A stretch of 64,000 nucleotides of DNA from the NCBI GenBank assembly GCA_036365455.1, contig JAWQUS010000023.1:4898001-4962000 (forward strand), in the 5' to 3' direction. A program made the translations under genes and the position numbers. Under the pieces are notes generated by a model. It had not been told where the DNA came from. It worked only from the letters and a program-made list of their open reading frames with translations, and did not search any database. Below are positions 43,101-45,782 of the stretch, piece after piece (within the stretch, counting starts at the first letter, position 1; every line of letters starts with the position of its first letter). The DNA comes from Macrosoma leucophasiata (Eukaryota > Arthropoda > Insecta > Lepidoptera > Hedylidae).

Positions 43101-45782
43101 TTAAAAAGTATTATTATAAATTTAAAATATAGAAATCTGAACAATATCGCAATCGCGGAACATGATCATTCTGTAGAAGCTTCGCGAATTCATAATATAG
43201 GAGAATCTACTTTGAGTCGTATCACGAACAACACTAAAATCATACAATTAACGATCGTTACCCAATTCCTTTATATTAAATCATACGAGACTTCCCCAAG
43301 GTCTTCACCAGTCTTCAATAGATCAACTGCTCCTGCCCTTAGATAGCTAGGGGCGAGAGCAGTTCATTTTGACAGATTTCAGGATTTCCTATGTATTAGA
43401 CTATTTTGTGCCACTCGGGGGATGCAACTGTCCTTTATCGATGCCCATGGATTCACCTCGTACATACACCAAATTGATCAAGTCCTTGTTAAGATGAACG
43501 TTAAAATTGTATCATTCAAGTGTTGTTTGTGGTATAAGCTTATTCAACCAGCAAATCACTAATAGAAGCCTAGAAAAGGGGGTCACGTATGGCATCGCAC
43601 GCTAGCACTCGGCACAATTGCTAGCAGTACGTCTACAGAGATTACATACTACTTATGCTATAGCCTAGAAATGGAGTCTGTCCTGGGCAGATACGAGGAG
43701 GAGGAGGGTGGCGAGGGAGGCGAACCGAGCGGCATCAGCATCAGCGTTTGTGTCAACACCAGCGGCGAAGAACAGGCGCCGCCGCAGACTACGCTGCTGA
43801 CCGTCAGCGATAGACGCTTGCCTCATCAAAGGTACCGTTAACTAACCAACTAGGCTCTGGCAGTCCCTTAGATTGGAAAAGGTCGGAGAGAAGAGTGGTA
43901 AGTAAAGACTTTGCATTTGTGTGCTCAAGTTGGTTGAGTCGAACACCAGGGAAGTAGAAGCAGATTCTCCGAATTTTTAAACCGAGCATGTAAAACACTG
44001 TTTTTAGTTGATTTAGCGGGAAATCGATCTTCAATCTTCAAAATTTTCAGTAAGTAGTTTAGAAACAAAGTTTCTGCCATACATTATCCATATTTTTGAA
44101 ATGTGGAACATAGTAAAGGAAAGTCTTGAATGCATACAAAAACATGATATACATGGTCGTTTCTTCAACAAATAATACTAATAAGGTAATTAATATCTTG
44201 AATAGCTGTTATTCCTTTCCGAGTACATTTTTCCTTGTCCATCTGTTTCAATCAATTCCATAAACGAAAATCAAAGGAAAGATACTTAACGACTACAGAA
44301 TACACGAAGGTTAATTATTATTAATGAGAAACAAGATGACTACAGGTAAAGTCTTATGGTGAGATTCACAGACCGCACTACGACTTTACTTTGAGCAAAG
44401 TATGCTTAGAACTGTCAGAAATGTATGGGTTTTGACAGTTCGAAGCTTACTTTGCTCGAAAGTAAAGTCGTATTGCTGTCTGCGAATGTCGCCCTAAGAA
44501 GGGTATGCCATTTTCAATAAAAATAAATACAACCATATTTACATAGTCATTCAATGTCGTTGCTTAAGGCGCATGCATGATCATCCTCAGCGCTATACTA
44601 GAAAGCTGATGTTTTTTTTTTAATTTCTGATCTCGTTAAGTGCTCTTCTTTTTTAGTTCAACTGTGTTTTGGGTGACTATTACAAACTATCGATGTAAAA
44701 ACTTCTTTGTTAGAGCGGTCGGCTCTTCGTTGTGTTTAAATGACAGTATGGTAGTGTGCATGCATTCCAGAGCGACCAATCATACGCCCTCTTTGACTTG
44801 CACACACTTTACTACAACCAAGTGTTGTCCGCATTCGTGAATTACAAAGACTGTACCTACTACAGGTTACTTATTTCTTGATACTTGTAACAACTACAAT
44901 CTTCTGTTTTTAAGCTGTCACTAAGCTTTTAAAGTTTTACACTAAATCTCGGTGTTGGGACTCTGTCTCTTCTAAGGCCATTTTGCTTAAAGCACATACC
45001 AATTATTCTGTTAATGTGGTCTGCCAACAGGCATTCGTTGCGAAGATCGTCAGCTATCGACAGTCGGGAACTGCCGTCCCCACTTCAGCCGCTTCTCGGT
45101 GACGACGCCTGTGGTGAGGTGTTGCTGCCTGTGCCCAGACAACCGTCTGGTGAGTTCCAAGTTTTTATCCAAATGAGCAATATTCCATAGAGATATTTTA
45201 ATGGACCTATTATATATAGGATTTAATGAAAACTTTGTTAGGTTTATTTGTATGGAACTTTACGTATGGATTGAACGTTTAGCTTGGAAATTGTAAAACA
45301 AATAAACTTTAATGTATCCTACATTCACGAAAAAAAACTAAGCGAAATAATATATTGTTGTTATTATAAAACCCGTCAGCTCACGAGAAAAATATGACAA
45401 TTGATCTTCTATTGTTATGTGCACGATAACATCCGCTCGATCCTCCAGAATTTTAACTTCTAGTGATACCGTTTAGGGTCAGAGGTACGGTGAGTCTGAT
45501 ATGTTAATTATGTACCTACTTCAATACTTTCAATTATACGCCCATCGTTACTATCTTATTTTGTTTAAATAAACGAACATTTTTAACCATGAAAGTCTGT
45601 ACCAAACACCAGGCGACACGAACGCGTCGAGCGAGATGTCGCTGTCGCACATGGTGAGCGAGAGCATGCCGCCGCGGCCGTCCATCGTGCTGGACTCGTC
45701 GCAGCTGCCGCGCCAGCGCTCCGCCGACCCGCCGCCGCCGCCCGCCGCGCCCGCGCCGCCGCCGCCCGAGACCATGTGCTAG
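6475..45782 (+). CDS. Trpm: TRPM cation channel gene, 3' part (20 exon positions, one alternative)
   Basis: This spans the + strand exons of a melastatin-type TRP channel, a tetrameric plasma-membrane cation channel. The spliced product in the window is 1110 residues plus stop using pore exon 8A, or 1111 with 8B. Order: end of the cytosolic melastatin homology region (residues 1-134), S1 (about 135-150), linker, S2-S4 (about 252-365), S5 (about 380-400), pore and S6 (417-489), TRP box (from 490), coiled coil (568-640) and a Ser/Pro/Arg-rich tail. No alpha-kinase or NUDIX domain is present. All junctions are GT-AG and the phases agree throughout, with a total length divisible by three. Upstream exons, including the start codon, are outside the window. 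Recognition rests on motifs such as [20 protein letters not shown] and [14 protein letters not shown]; the gene symbol is by homology. Confidence 0.93.
6679..6920. mobile_element. MITE with about 65-bp TIRs, copy 1
   Basis: The ends are inverted repeats (CGTATCGACATTGCTGTCTT on the left; the matching right arm contains AATGTCGATAGACGGACGCA). The interior TAAAAGCAGTAGTGATAATC is shared with the copy at 40291-40534. It inserted into TRPM intron 1, almost at the 5' splice site. Confidence 0.7.
7595..7806 (+). CDS. Trpm: TRPM exon 2: melastatin homology region before S1
   Basis: The acceptor is TTTCTTTTCGCAG and the donor CTCAAG|GTAATA. The exon completes a split Ala codon and encodes [40 protein letters not shown] and [20 protein letters not shown]. 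These match the highly conserved pre-S1 block of TRPM proteins. It ends in phase 0 at NLK. Confidence 0.92.
8211..8363 (+). CDS. Trpm: TRPM exon 3: S1 and acidic loop
   Basis: The acceptor is GTGTGTAAAG (weak pyrimidine tract) and the donor GAG|GTAATG. It encodes 51 residues: hydrophobic [16 protein letters not shown], which reads as S1, followed by a Glu/Asp-rich segment ([19 protein letters not shown]). The phase is 0 at both ends. The acceptor lacks a strong polypyrimidine tract, but the coding match and phase support the boundary. Confidence 0.85.
8364..11929 (+). other. TRPM intron 3: AT-rich, few identifiable elements
   Basis: About 3.6 kb without a supportable exon. It contains a 19-bp-arm palindrome near 10722-10761 and a common lepidopteran repeat fragment at 10590-10640. 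The rest is unassigned AT-rich sequence. Phase 0 flanks would tolerate a cassette exon, but none is convincing. Confidence 0.5.
10590..10645 (+). repeat. Dispersed repeat fragment (GATCCGGACGA type)
   Basis: The segment AAAGATCCGGACGATTTGAG plus a T-rich run and GAAGTCGGTTAA recurs at 56455-56505. It is a short interspersed repeat of unknown parent; no coding is seen. Confidence 0.55.
11930..12127 (+). CDS. Trpm: TRPM exon 4: S1-S2 region
   Basis: The acceptor is GGACTCAAGCAG and the donor GATTCG|GTGAGT. Its 66 residues start [20 protein letters not shown], continue [20 protein letters not shown] and end [18 protein letters not shown]. The [13 protein letters not shown] segment is a TRPM signature immediately before S2. 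The phase is 0 at both ends. Confidence 0.93.
12649..12855 (+). mobile_element. tRNA-derived SINE C, near-complete copy
   Basis: The tRNA-like head has an A-box-like GGTTAGTCCAGCGG and a B box GGTTCGATCCCC. The body includes ATTTGTATGGCCTACAGATA and the end GTGGGGCTGTGAGTGTAAGC. Other copies are at 12882 (minus), 24181, 35906 and 56512 (minus). Confidence 0.75.
12882..12958 (-). repeat. tRNA-derived SINE C, truncated minus copy
   Basis: A reverse-complement fragment (CAGACCCGAAGCAAATATTG) of the SINE at 12649. The two form an inverted pair 30 bp apart. Confidence 0.7.
13476..13530 (+). repeat. Fragment of the hairpin MITE seen at 44354
   Basis: The shared end GTGAGATTCACAGACCGCAC followed by TACGACTTTACTTT. 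Only one arm is present. Confidence 0.55.
13661..14222 (-). mobile_element. Penelope-like element, 5'-truncated, inverted terminal repeats, 13-bp TSD
   Basis: The insertion is bounded by perfect 13-bp direct repeats CAAGTGATCGTGT at 13648-13660 and 14223-14235. On the minus strand the last about 100 codons of an endonuclease-type ORF are followed by a terminal repeat. The same repeat stands inverted at the other end (about 76 bp, core CGAAACGTCGGGTT). A truncated body with an inverted copy of the terminal repeat is the usual structure of Penelope-like elements. Related terminal repeats are at 18738-19008 and 41362-41970. Confidence 0.75.
13816..14113 (-). pseudogene. Penelope-like element ORF, C-terminal fragment
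   Basis: An open frame of about 99 codons with no start; it is the C-terminal end of a Penelope-like polyprotein. It contains [20 protein letters not shown], then [19 protein letters not shown] and a final Trp-Asp-Pro block. The pattern of an EH motif, REAIEI.KHP and FNREDG is typical of the region at the end of the GIY-YIG endonuclease. RT and the GIY-YIG core are absent. It ends at TAG 13816-13818, next to the terminal repeat. Confidence 0.75.
14453..14595 (+). repeat. Bm1-like SINE, 5' half
   Basis: The head GATGGTAGAGCTCCAGTGAC runs to the CACCTTAGG region, then switches at about 14596 into the 3' half of tRNA-SINE B. This is a composite of two SINE families. Confidence 0.75.
14596..14705 (+). 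repeat. tRNA-SINE B, 3' half
   Basis: Contains ATCGTGGGTGTTTGCATGTA and CTCTGCCTACCCCTTCGGGG, shared with the 3' ends of copies at 16743 and 19866. It directly follows a truncated Bm1-like SINE. Confidence 0.7.
15012..15506. mobile_element. Foldback element, about 200-bp inverted repeats
   Basis: The left arm (from CACGGGCCACCAGCCG) and right arm (ending CGGCTGGTGGTCCGTG) are inverted copies over roughly 200 bp, including GTCTATTACTACGAAACTCA on the left. The centre holds short repeats around TTTTCCCCTCTGTC. No transposase is seen. A left-arm copy is at 56855-57130. Confidence 0.7.
15752..16141 (+). mobile_element. SINE with 5S-rRNA-like head, second copy, 10-bp TSD
   Basis: Same layout as the copy at 4469: a GGTTAAGCACTACGGGCGCG and GATGGGTGACCG head, CCCAGCAGTGGGACGTATAA near the 3' end, then an ATT/TA simple-repeat tail extended to about 45 bp of TA. 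It inserted into a Bm1-like SINE with TSD ATTAGGTAAT. It differs from copy 1 by a deletion of about 20 bp in the middle (GCGTTTCCGTGCTTCGG missing). Confidence 0.8.
16098..16140. repeat. (TA)n microsatellite
   Basis: About 20 TA units extending the tail of the 5S-headed SINE. Confidence 0.9.
16326..16483 (+). CDS. Trpm: TRPM exon 5: S2
   Basis: The acceptor is AAAATTTTCTTTCAG and the donor ATTAA|GTAAGT. The 52 residues plus two bases begin with hydrophobic [18 protein letters not shown] (S2). [20 protein letters not shown] follows. The split Lys codon is completed by exon 6. Confidence 0.93.
16743..16957 (+). mobile_element. tRNA-derived SINE B, near-complete
   Basis: The tRNA-like head has an A-box-like AGTAGCCTAGTGATAGCAGG and a B box GGTTCGATTCCC. 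The body includes CTGGTTCTATTGGGATT and the 3' part CTGCCTACCCCTTCAGGGAT. A longer copy is at 19866-20143. Confidence 0.75.
16976..17250 (-). mobile_element. Bm1-like SINE, full length, minus
   Basis: A reverse-complement copy with the tail at about 16976 and the head box GGAGCTCTACCACTAGTAAA at 17233. It has minor substitutions against the other copies. Confidence 0.8.
17259..17446. mobile_element. Short foldback/MITE
   Basis: Inverted motifs GTGACAACGTCTT and AAGACGTTGTCAC sit about 130 bp apart near the ends of a relatively GC-rich unit. No coding potential is seen. It immediately follows a minus-strand SINE. Confidence 0.5.
17955..18030 (+). repeat. Dispersed repeat fragment shared with 6175-6260
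   Basis: Contains GCAACGTCCTGCGATAAAAC, similar to the earlier segment; parent element not identified. Confidence 0.45.
18095..18285 (+). CDS. Trpm: TRPM exon 6: S3 and S4
   Basis: The acceptor is AACAAAATTTTCAG and the donor CTTAG|GTAAGT. It encodes [20 protein letters not shown] (start of S3), [10 protein letters not shown], then [20 protein letters not shown] (S4) and GVNKYLG. The WNxWD/TY and [12 protein letters not shown] motifs are strong TRPM signatures. It is GC-rich compared with its introns. Confidence 0.95.
18738..19008. repeat. Penelope terminal-repeat hairpin
   Basis: Two inverted copies of the Penelope terminal repeat (core CCCGACGTTTCGGTCG and its complement) flank a spacer of about 40 bp. 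The inverted arms extend outward into AATATTACAGCCAGTTATTT, giving arms of about 120 bp. There is no ORF. Confidence 0.7.
19387..19673 (-). mobile_element. Bm1-like SINE, near full length, minus
   Basis: A reverse-complement copy ending GAGCTCTACCACCAGTAAAA, with the tail at 19387. A short deletion lies in the CTCAGG region. Confidence 0.8.
19866..20143 (+). mobile_element. tRNA-derived SINE B, full length
   Basis: The head CTCAGTAGCCTAGTGGTAGC (A-box-like) and B box GGGTTCGATTCCCGGG are followed by a body of about 200 bp ending TTACAAGCGTGAAGTTACG. This is the longest copy of the family in the window. Confidence 0.8.
20330..20475 (+). CDS. Trpm: TRPM exon 7: S5
   Basis: The acceptor is TTTTTGTTCGCAG and the donor GAGAG|GTATGT. 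It completes a Gly codon and encodes [20 protein letters not shown] (S4-S5 linker into S5), then [20 protein letters not shown]. The motif MxxMVKNMxYFVVLL is typical of TRPM S5. It ends in phase 0, compatible with either pore exon. Confidence 0.95.
20761..21149 (+). mobile_element. Unassigned retroposon, 13-bp TSD, A-rich tail
   Basis: 389 bp flanked by perfect 13-bp direct repeats AAATACGTGAAAA (20748-20760 and 21150-21162), ending in an A-rich tail with AAATAAATAAAAATA. A diverged copy is at 55971-56310. No B box or long ORF is seen. TSD plus tail indicate LINE-type retroposition; whether it is a SINE or a processed RNA copy is open. Confidence 0.65.
21668..21745 (-). repeat. 5S-headed SINE / LINE 3' tail, minus fragment
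   Basis: (AAT)n followed by CAACCCATTATACGTCCCAC and CTGGGCACGAGTCTCTCCCC, the reverse complement of the 3' end of the element at 4469. It could equally be the 3' end of the partner LINE. Confidence 0.6.
22180..22398 (+). CDS. Trpm: TRPM exon 8A: pore loop and S6, alternative A
   Basis: The acceptor is TAACATTTTCAG and the donor CATCAG|GTTCAC. The 73 residues begin [20 protein letters not shown], with the pore motif FMLYGE. A Cys-bearing outer loop ([19 protein letters not shown]) follows, then S6 [20 protein letters not shown] and the end IEVNGVSHQ. It is clearly homologous to exon 8B, with the same phase (0/0) and boundaries. Including both would stay in frame but duplicate the pore, so mutually exclusive use is inferred. 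Confidence 0.93.
22438..22690. mobile_element. Tc1/mariner-like MITE, TA TSD
   Basis: The ends CAGTATT...GGTACTG are flanked by TA dinucleotides (22436-22437, 22691-22692), with imperfect TIRs of about 80 bp around GAGACTTCGGCTTATTTCG. 253 bp, no ORF. Other copies are at 24940, 41012 and 60870. It sits in the intron between the two pore exons. Confidence 0.65.
23548..23769 (+). CDS. Trpm: TRPM exon 8B: pore loop and S6, alternative B
   Basis: The acceptor is GCACATTGTTTGTAG and the donor CATCAG|GTTTAT. The 74 residues begin [20 protein letters not shown]; the outer loop is [20 protein letters not shown]6 is [20 protein letters not shown]; the end is NEVNEVSHQ. The FMLYGE pore motif and paired Cys match 8A, while the loop is one residue longer and more acidic just after the filter (DIDPE against EQMAP). 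In phase 0/0 it can replace 8A exactly. Confidence 0.93.
23869..24013. mobile_element. MITE with about 30-bp TIRs
   Basis: The left end CCTTATTCATAAACGTA and the right end TACGTTTATGAATAAGG are inverted repeats bounding about 145 bp, with an inner TAGCT/AGCTA match. No ORF. Confidence 0.65.
24181..24265 (+). repeat. tRNA-SINE C, internal fragment
   Basis: TCTGTATGGCTAACAGATAA through AACGGCACCCACGACATGAA; head and 3' end missing. Confidence 0.6.
24528..24761 (+). CDS. Trpm: TRPM exon 9: TRP box and post-S6 region
   Basis: The acceptor is TTATCATCACTCAG and the donor GAACAA|GTAAGT. The 78 residues begin [20 protein letters not shown], the TRP helix, followed by the invariant [30 protein letters not shown] follows and the exon ends [10 protein letters not shown]. 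This couples gating to the cytosolic domain in TRPM channels. The phase is 0/0. Confidence 0.95.
24940..25116 (-). repeat. Tc1/mariner-like MITE, truncated
   Basis: Starts TA-CAGTACTTAGCAAGAAAT and matches the reverse of the MITE at 22438. It is interrupted by the Bm1-like SINE at 25117. Confidence 0.6.
25117..25407 (+). mobile_element. Bm1-like SINE, full length
   Basis: The head TTTTACTGGTGGTAGAGC and tail CATTACATTATAAAAAAAAT are present. It inserted into a MITE copy. Confidence 0.8.
26320..26735 (+). repeat. Composite dispersed repeats with a tRNA-like element
   Basis: Several common short repeats adjoin: one with TCTGTCTGTCTGTTTGGCGG and GGCTGGACCGATTTTGACGG (26400-26480), the tRNA-like unit at 26526-26600, and a CGACTTCGTCCGGGTAG segment (26660-26735) related to 38012 and 54765. 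No coding potential. Confidence 0.55.
26526..26600 (-). repeat. tRNA-like SINE head, minus
   Basis: On the minus strand GGTAGCTTAGAGTTAAAGCG (A-box-like) and GGTTCGATTCCTGCC (B box) fit a tRNA-like unit. It lacks a clean cloverleaf acceptor pairing and recurs as fragments at 36804 and 29933, so it is called a SINE part and not a tRNA gene. Confidence 0.6.
26805..26927 (+). CDS. Trpm: TRPM exon 10: coiled coil, first half
   Basis: The acceptor is TATTCTTTTTCAG and the donor ATGCAA|GTAAGT. 41 residues: [40 protein letters not shown]. Heptad-like spacing of hydrophobic residues fits the TRPM C-terminal coiled coil that assembles the tetramer. The phase is 0/0. Confidence 0.92.
26955..27113 (-). 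repeat. Bm1-like SINE, old diverged minus copy
   Basis: Recognisable but heavily substituted reverse-complement motifs (AATGCAAATGCGTTGCCACC, GGGCCATACATTACCATCT). It abuts a young plus-strand copy head to head, forming an inverted pair. Confidence 0.65.
27114..27400 (+). mobile_element. Bm1-like SINE, full length
   Basis: Full-length copy from TTTACTGGTGGTAGAGCTCC to ATTACATAAAAAAA, with few substitutions. Confidence 0.8.
28016..28207 (+). CDS. Trpm: TRPM exon 11: coiled coil, second half
   Basis: The acceptor is ACCTGTTTCTTGCAG and the donor TCTGAG|GTAACA. Its 64 residues start [20 protein letters not shown] and [20 protein letters not shown], then become Pro/Ser-rich ([19 protein letters not shown]). 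The coiled coil ends here and the disordered tail begins. The phase is 0/0. Confidence 0.92.
28995..29283 (-). mobile_element. Bm1-like SINE, full length, minus
   Basis: Reverse-complement copy from the T-rich tail at 28995 to GAGCTCTACCACCAGT at 29283. Confidence 0.8.
29933..29975 (-). repeat. tRNA-like SINE fragment, minus
   Basis: CAGGCAGGAATTGAATCTAC resembles the B-box side of the unit at 26526. Short and uncertain. Confidence 0.4.
30178..30264 (+). CDS. Trpm: TRPM exon 12: cytosolic tail
   Basis: The acceptor is probably GGTGTGGCAG (poor pyrimidine tract) and the donor TCCGAT|GTAAGC. The 29 codons are [29 protein letters not shown]. Phase 0/0 fits the neighbours and the coding is GC-rich, unlike the intron. 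The acceptor position is the weakest of the exon set; a start slightly upstream cannot be excluded. Confidence 0.75.
31865..32235 (+). repeat. Diverged tandem duplication in intron 12
   Basis: Two copies about 208 bp apart share GCACTAGAAAAAGACAG / ACACTAGAAAAGCACAA starts, ACAGGATAATT and TTTTTCGCGTCTGTATCGTA / TTTTCCGTATCTATACCGTA. No ORF. Confidence 0.6.
32510..32699 (+). CDS. Trpm: TRPM exon 13: Ser/Pro-rich tail
   Basis: The acceptor is CAACTTTATACATAG and the donor GAAAG|GTAAGA. 63 codons plus one base: [61 protein letters not shown] low-complexity acidic/Ser segment, likely disordered and phosphorylatable (inference). The split Gly/Ala codon continues in exon 14. Confidence 0.9.
33537..33651 (+). 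CDS. Trpm: TRPM exon 14: cytosolic tail
   Basis: The acceptor is ACCATATATTCAG and the donor AGGCG|GTAAGT. It encodes [20 protein letters not shown] and [17 protein letters not shown] with split codons at both ends. The next constitutive exon in phase is 36250, with possible microexons between. Confidence 0.9.
35090..35107 (+). CDS. Candidate 18-nt microexon of TRPM
   Basis: A strong polypyrimidine acceptor (TACTTTCTTGCATCTGTTAG) precedes 18 nt, followed by a perfect GTAAGT donor. The phase (1+15+2) fits exactly between exons 14 and 15 and would insert six residues reading around RRLWKQ. There is no transcript support and the unit is tiny, so this is a candidate only. Confidence 0.4.
35906..36094 (+). 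mobile_element. tRNA-SINE C, diverged copy
   Basis: A head with GTTGGTCCAGCGG and degraded B box GGTTCAATCCCC, body TATTCGTATGGCCTACAGAC, end GTTATGAGTGTGAGCGTATT. Older than the copy at 12649. Confidence 0.7.
36250..36401 (+). CDS. Trpm: TRPM exon 15: His/Ser-rich tail
   Basis: The acceptor is CTGGTGTTTGACAG and the donor TCAG|GTTAGA. It encodes [40 protein letters not shown] and [10 protein letters not shown]. Split codons at both ends agree with exons 14 and 16. A Bm1-like SINE begins about 30 bp beyond the donor. Confidence 0.88.
36430..36723 (+). mobile_element. Bm1-like SINE, full length
   Basis: Full-length copy from TTTTACTGGTGGTAGAGCTC to a 14-A tail, inserted close to the exon 15 donor. 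Confidence 0.8.
36804..36882 (-). repeat. tRNA-like SINE fragment, minus
   Basis: Reverse-complement relative of 26526, with CGAGCAGGAATCTAACTTGC and GCTACGGAAGCTC; diverged. Confidence 0.5.
37316..37774 (+). pseudogene. Non-LTR retrotransposon ORF2, C-terminal fragment
   Basis: 146 codons of the C-terminal end of a [62 protein letters not shown] and a final SAYPVRDLA. The pattern RWFGHxERM...GRPR is characteristic of the region after the RT thumb in a widespread insect LINE family. RT and endonuclease are missing (5' truncation). The element ends with an ATAC-repeat tail (GATACATACATACATAAC). A second tail fragment is at 42418. Confidence 0.75.
37843..38004 (+). repeat. Bm1-like SINE, 3' half
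   Basis: Starts at the CCCGTAATTTCCGGCACA motif and continues to the 3' end with a short A/T tail; the head is missing. Confidence 0.75.
38012..38205 (+). repeat. Dispersed repeat (GCTTCGCCCGCGTG type)
   Basis: CTAGCTGTTGCCCTCGGCTT at one end and AACAGACAGACAGAGTTACT at the other, with AAAATCGGTTCAGTCGTTTG inside. Related to 54765-54945. Common in lepidopteran genomes; parent not assigned. Confidence 0.6.
38298..38466 (+). CDS. Trpm: TRPM exon 16: cytosolic tail
   Basis: The acceptor is AAATCCTTCCCCAG and the donor CCGAG|GTCAGT. It completes a Gly codon and encodes [20 protein letters not shown], then [20 protein letters not shown] and [11 protein letters not shown], with a split Arg/Ser codon into exon 17. 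The 3' 100 bp and its donor are repeated downstream as four decayed copies. Confidence 0.9.
38622..39050 (+). repeat. Four decayed tandem copies of the 3' part of TRPM exon 16
   Basis: Copies lie at about 38622-38722, 38747-38846, 38870-38976 and 39001-39050, each resembling the last about 100 bp of exon 16. The first carries an in-frame TAA, the second is open, the third carries TAG, and the last is a fragment. The first two retain AG|GTCAGTT at the donor position and the third has AG|GTCAGAA. Upstream acceptors look weak, so these are probably pseudo-exons. Confidence 0.75.
40291..40534. mobile_element. MITE with about 65-bp TIRs, copy 2 (complete)
   Basis: The ends GGGTGCGACCACCTATCGAC and GTCGATAGGCGGTCGCACCC are inverted repeats extending about 65 bp. 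244 bp, no ORF. Flanked by CAG on both sides, a possible 3-bp target duplication. Same family as 6679-6920. Confidence 0.75.
40759..40935 (+). CDS. Trpm: TRPM exon 17, NAGNAG acceptor
   Basis: The acceptor region reads TTTTGCATCCAGCAG, giving two possible starts (40759 or 40762) that differ by one codon in the same frame. The donor is CGCCG|GTGAGT. It encodes [40 protein letters not shown] and [18 protein letters not shown]. The phase agrees with exons 16 and 18 for both starts. Confidence 0.9.
41012..41355. repeat. Tc1/mariner-like MITE remnants
   Basis: 41012-41195 matches the MITE at 22438 (TA-CAGTGCTCAAC; GGAGACTTCGGCTTATTTCG). 41245-41355 is a second, oppositely oriented remnant, interrupted by the Penelope-like copy and probably continued at 41960-42130. 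Confidence 0.55.
41362..41970 (+). mobile_element. Penelope-like element remnant with inverted terminal repeats
   Basis: Terminal repeats (41405-41520 and 41843-41945) are inverted to each other and match those at 13661 (CCCGACGTTTCGGTCGCTTT). The interior keeps an eroded end of the element ORF (CTACGCAAGACGTTTGCG and TGGTAGCTGTACATAATAA resemble the terminal codons and downstream sequence of the first copy), plus unrelated sequence. Apparently inserted into a MITE. Confidence 0.6.
42418..42478 (+). repeat. LINE 3' tail fragment
   Basis: AGGACCTGGCGTAAAGATAC followed by ATAC repeats matches the 3' end of the LINE fragment at 37316. Confidence 0.55.
42590..43000 (+). other. GC-rich unassigned insert in intron 17
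   Basis: A GC-rich stretch (GCGATGCGCGCGATCAAACC; GGACCACGCGGGTCGTGC-like region near 42880) in an AT-rich intron, with no long ORF. Probably a non-coding part of a transposable element; family not recognised. Confidence 0.35.
43691..43831 (+). CDS. Trpm: TRPM exon 18: acidic/Gly-rich tail
   Basis: The acceptor is AGTCTGTCCTGGGCAG and the donor CAAAG|GTACCG. It completes an Arg codon and encodes [46 protein letters not shown]. The in-frame ATG just upstream (43671) lies in the intron and is not used in this model. Confidence 0.87.
44354..44498. mobile_element. Hairpin MITE
   Basis: A near-continuous inverted repeat: the left arm GGTGAGATTCACAGACCGCA through CTTAGAACTGTCA is matched by the right arm TGACAGTTCGAAGCTTACTT through ATGTCGCCC. 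About 145 bp, no ORF, TA-rich junctions. Partial copies lie at 13476 and 24275. Confidence 0.7.
45031..45149 (+). CDS. Trpm: TRPM exon 19: cytosolic tail
   Basis: The acceptor is GTGGTCTGCCAACAG and the donor CGTCTG|GTGAGT. It encodes [39 protein letters not shown] with split codons on both sides that agree with exons 18 and 20. Confidence 0.9.
45613..45782 (+). CDS. Trpm: TRPM exon 20: last coding exon
   Basis: The acceptor is GTACCAAACACCAG. It completes a Gly codon and encodes [39 protein letters not shown], a Pro/Ala-rich run and C-terminal ETMC, ending at TAG 45780-45782. The stop lies exactly at a consensus donor (GCTAG|GTGAGT), so a 3'UTR intron may start at 45783. The Pro-rich end is the first unit of the minisatellite that follows. 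Confidence 0.88.

Noticed and set aside
43671..43690. Alternative start codon before exon 18
   Set aside because: The ATG is in frame, but the splice acceptor after GGGCAG gives exact phase with exon 17, so this stretch is intronic.
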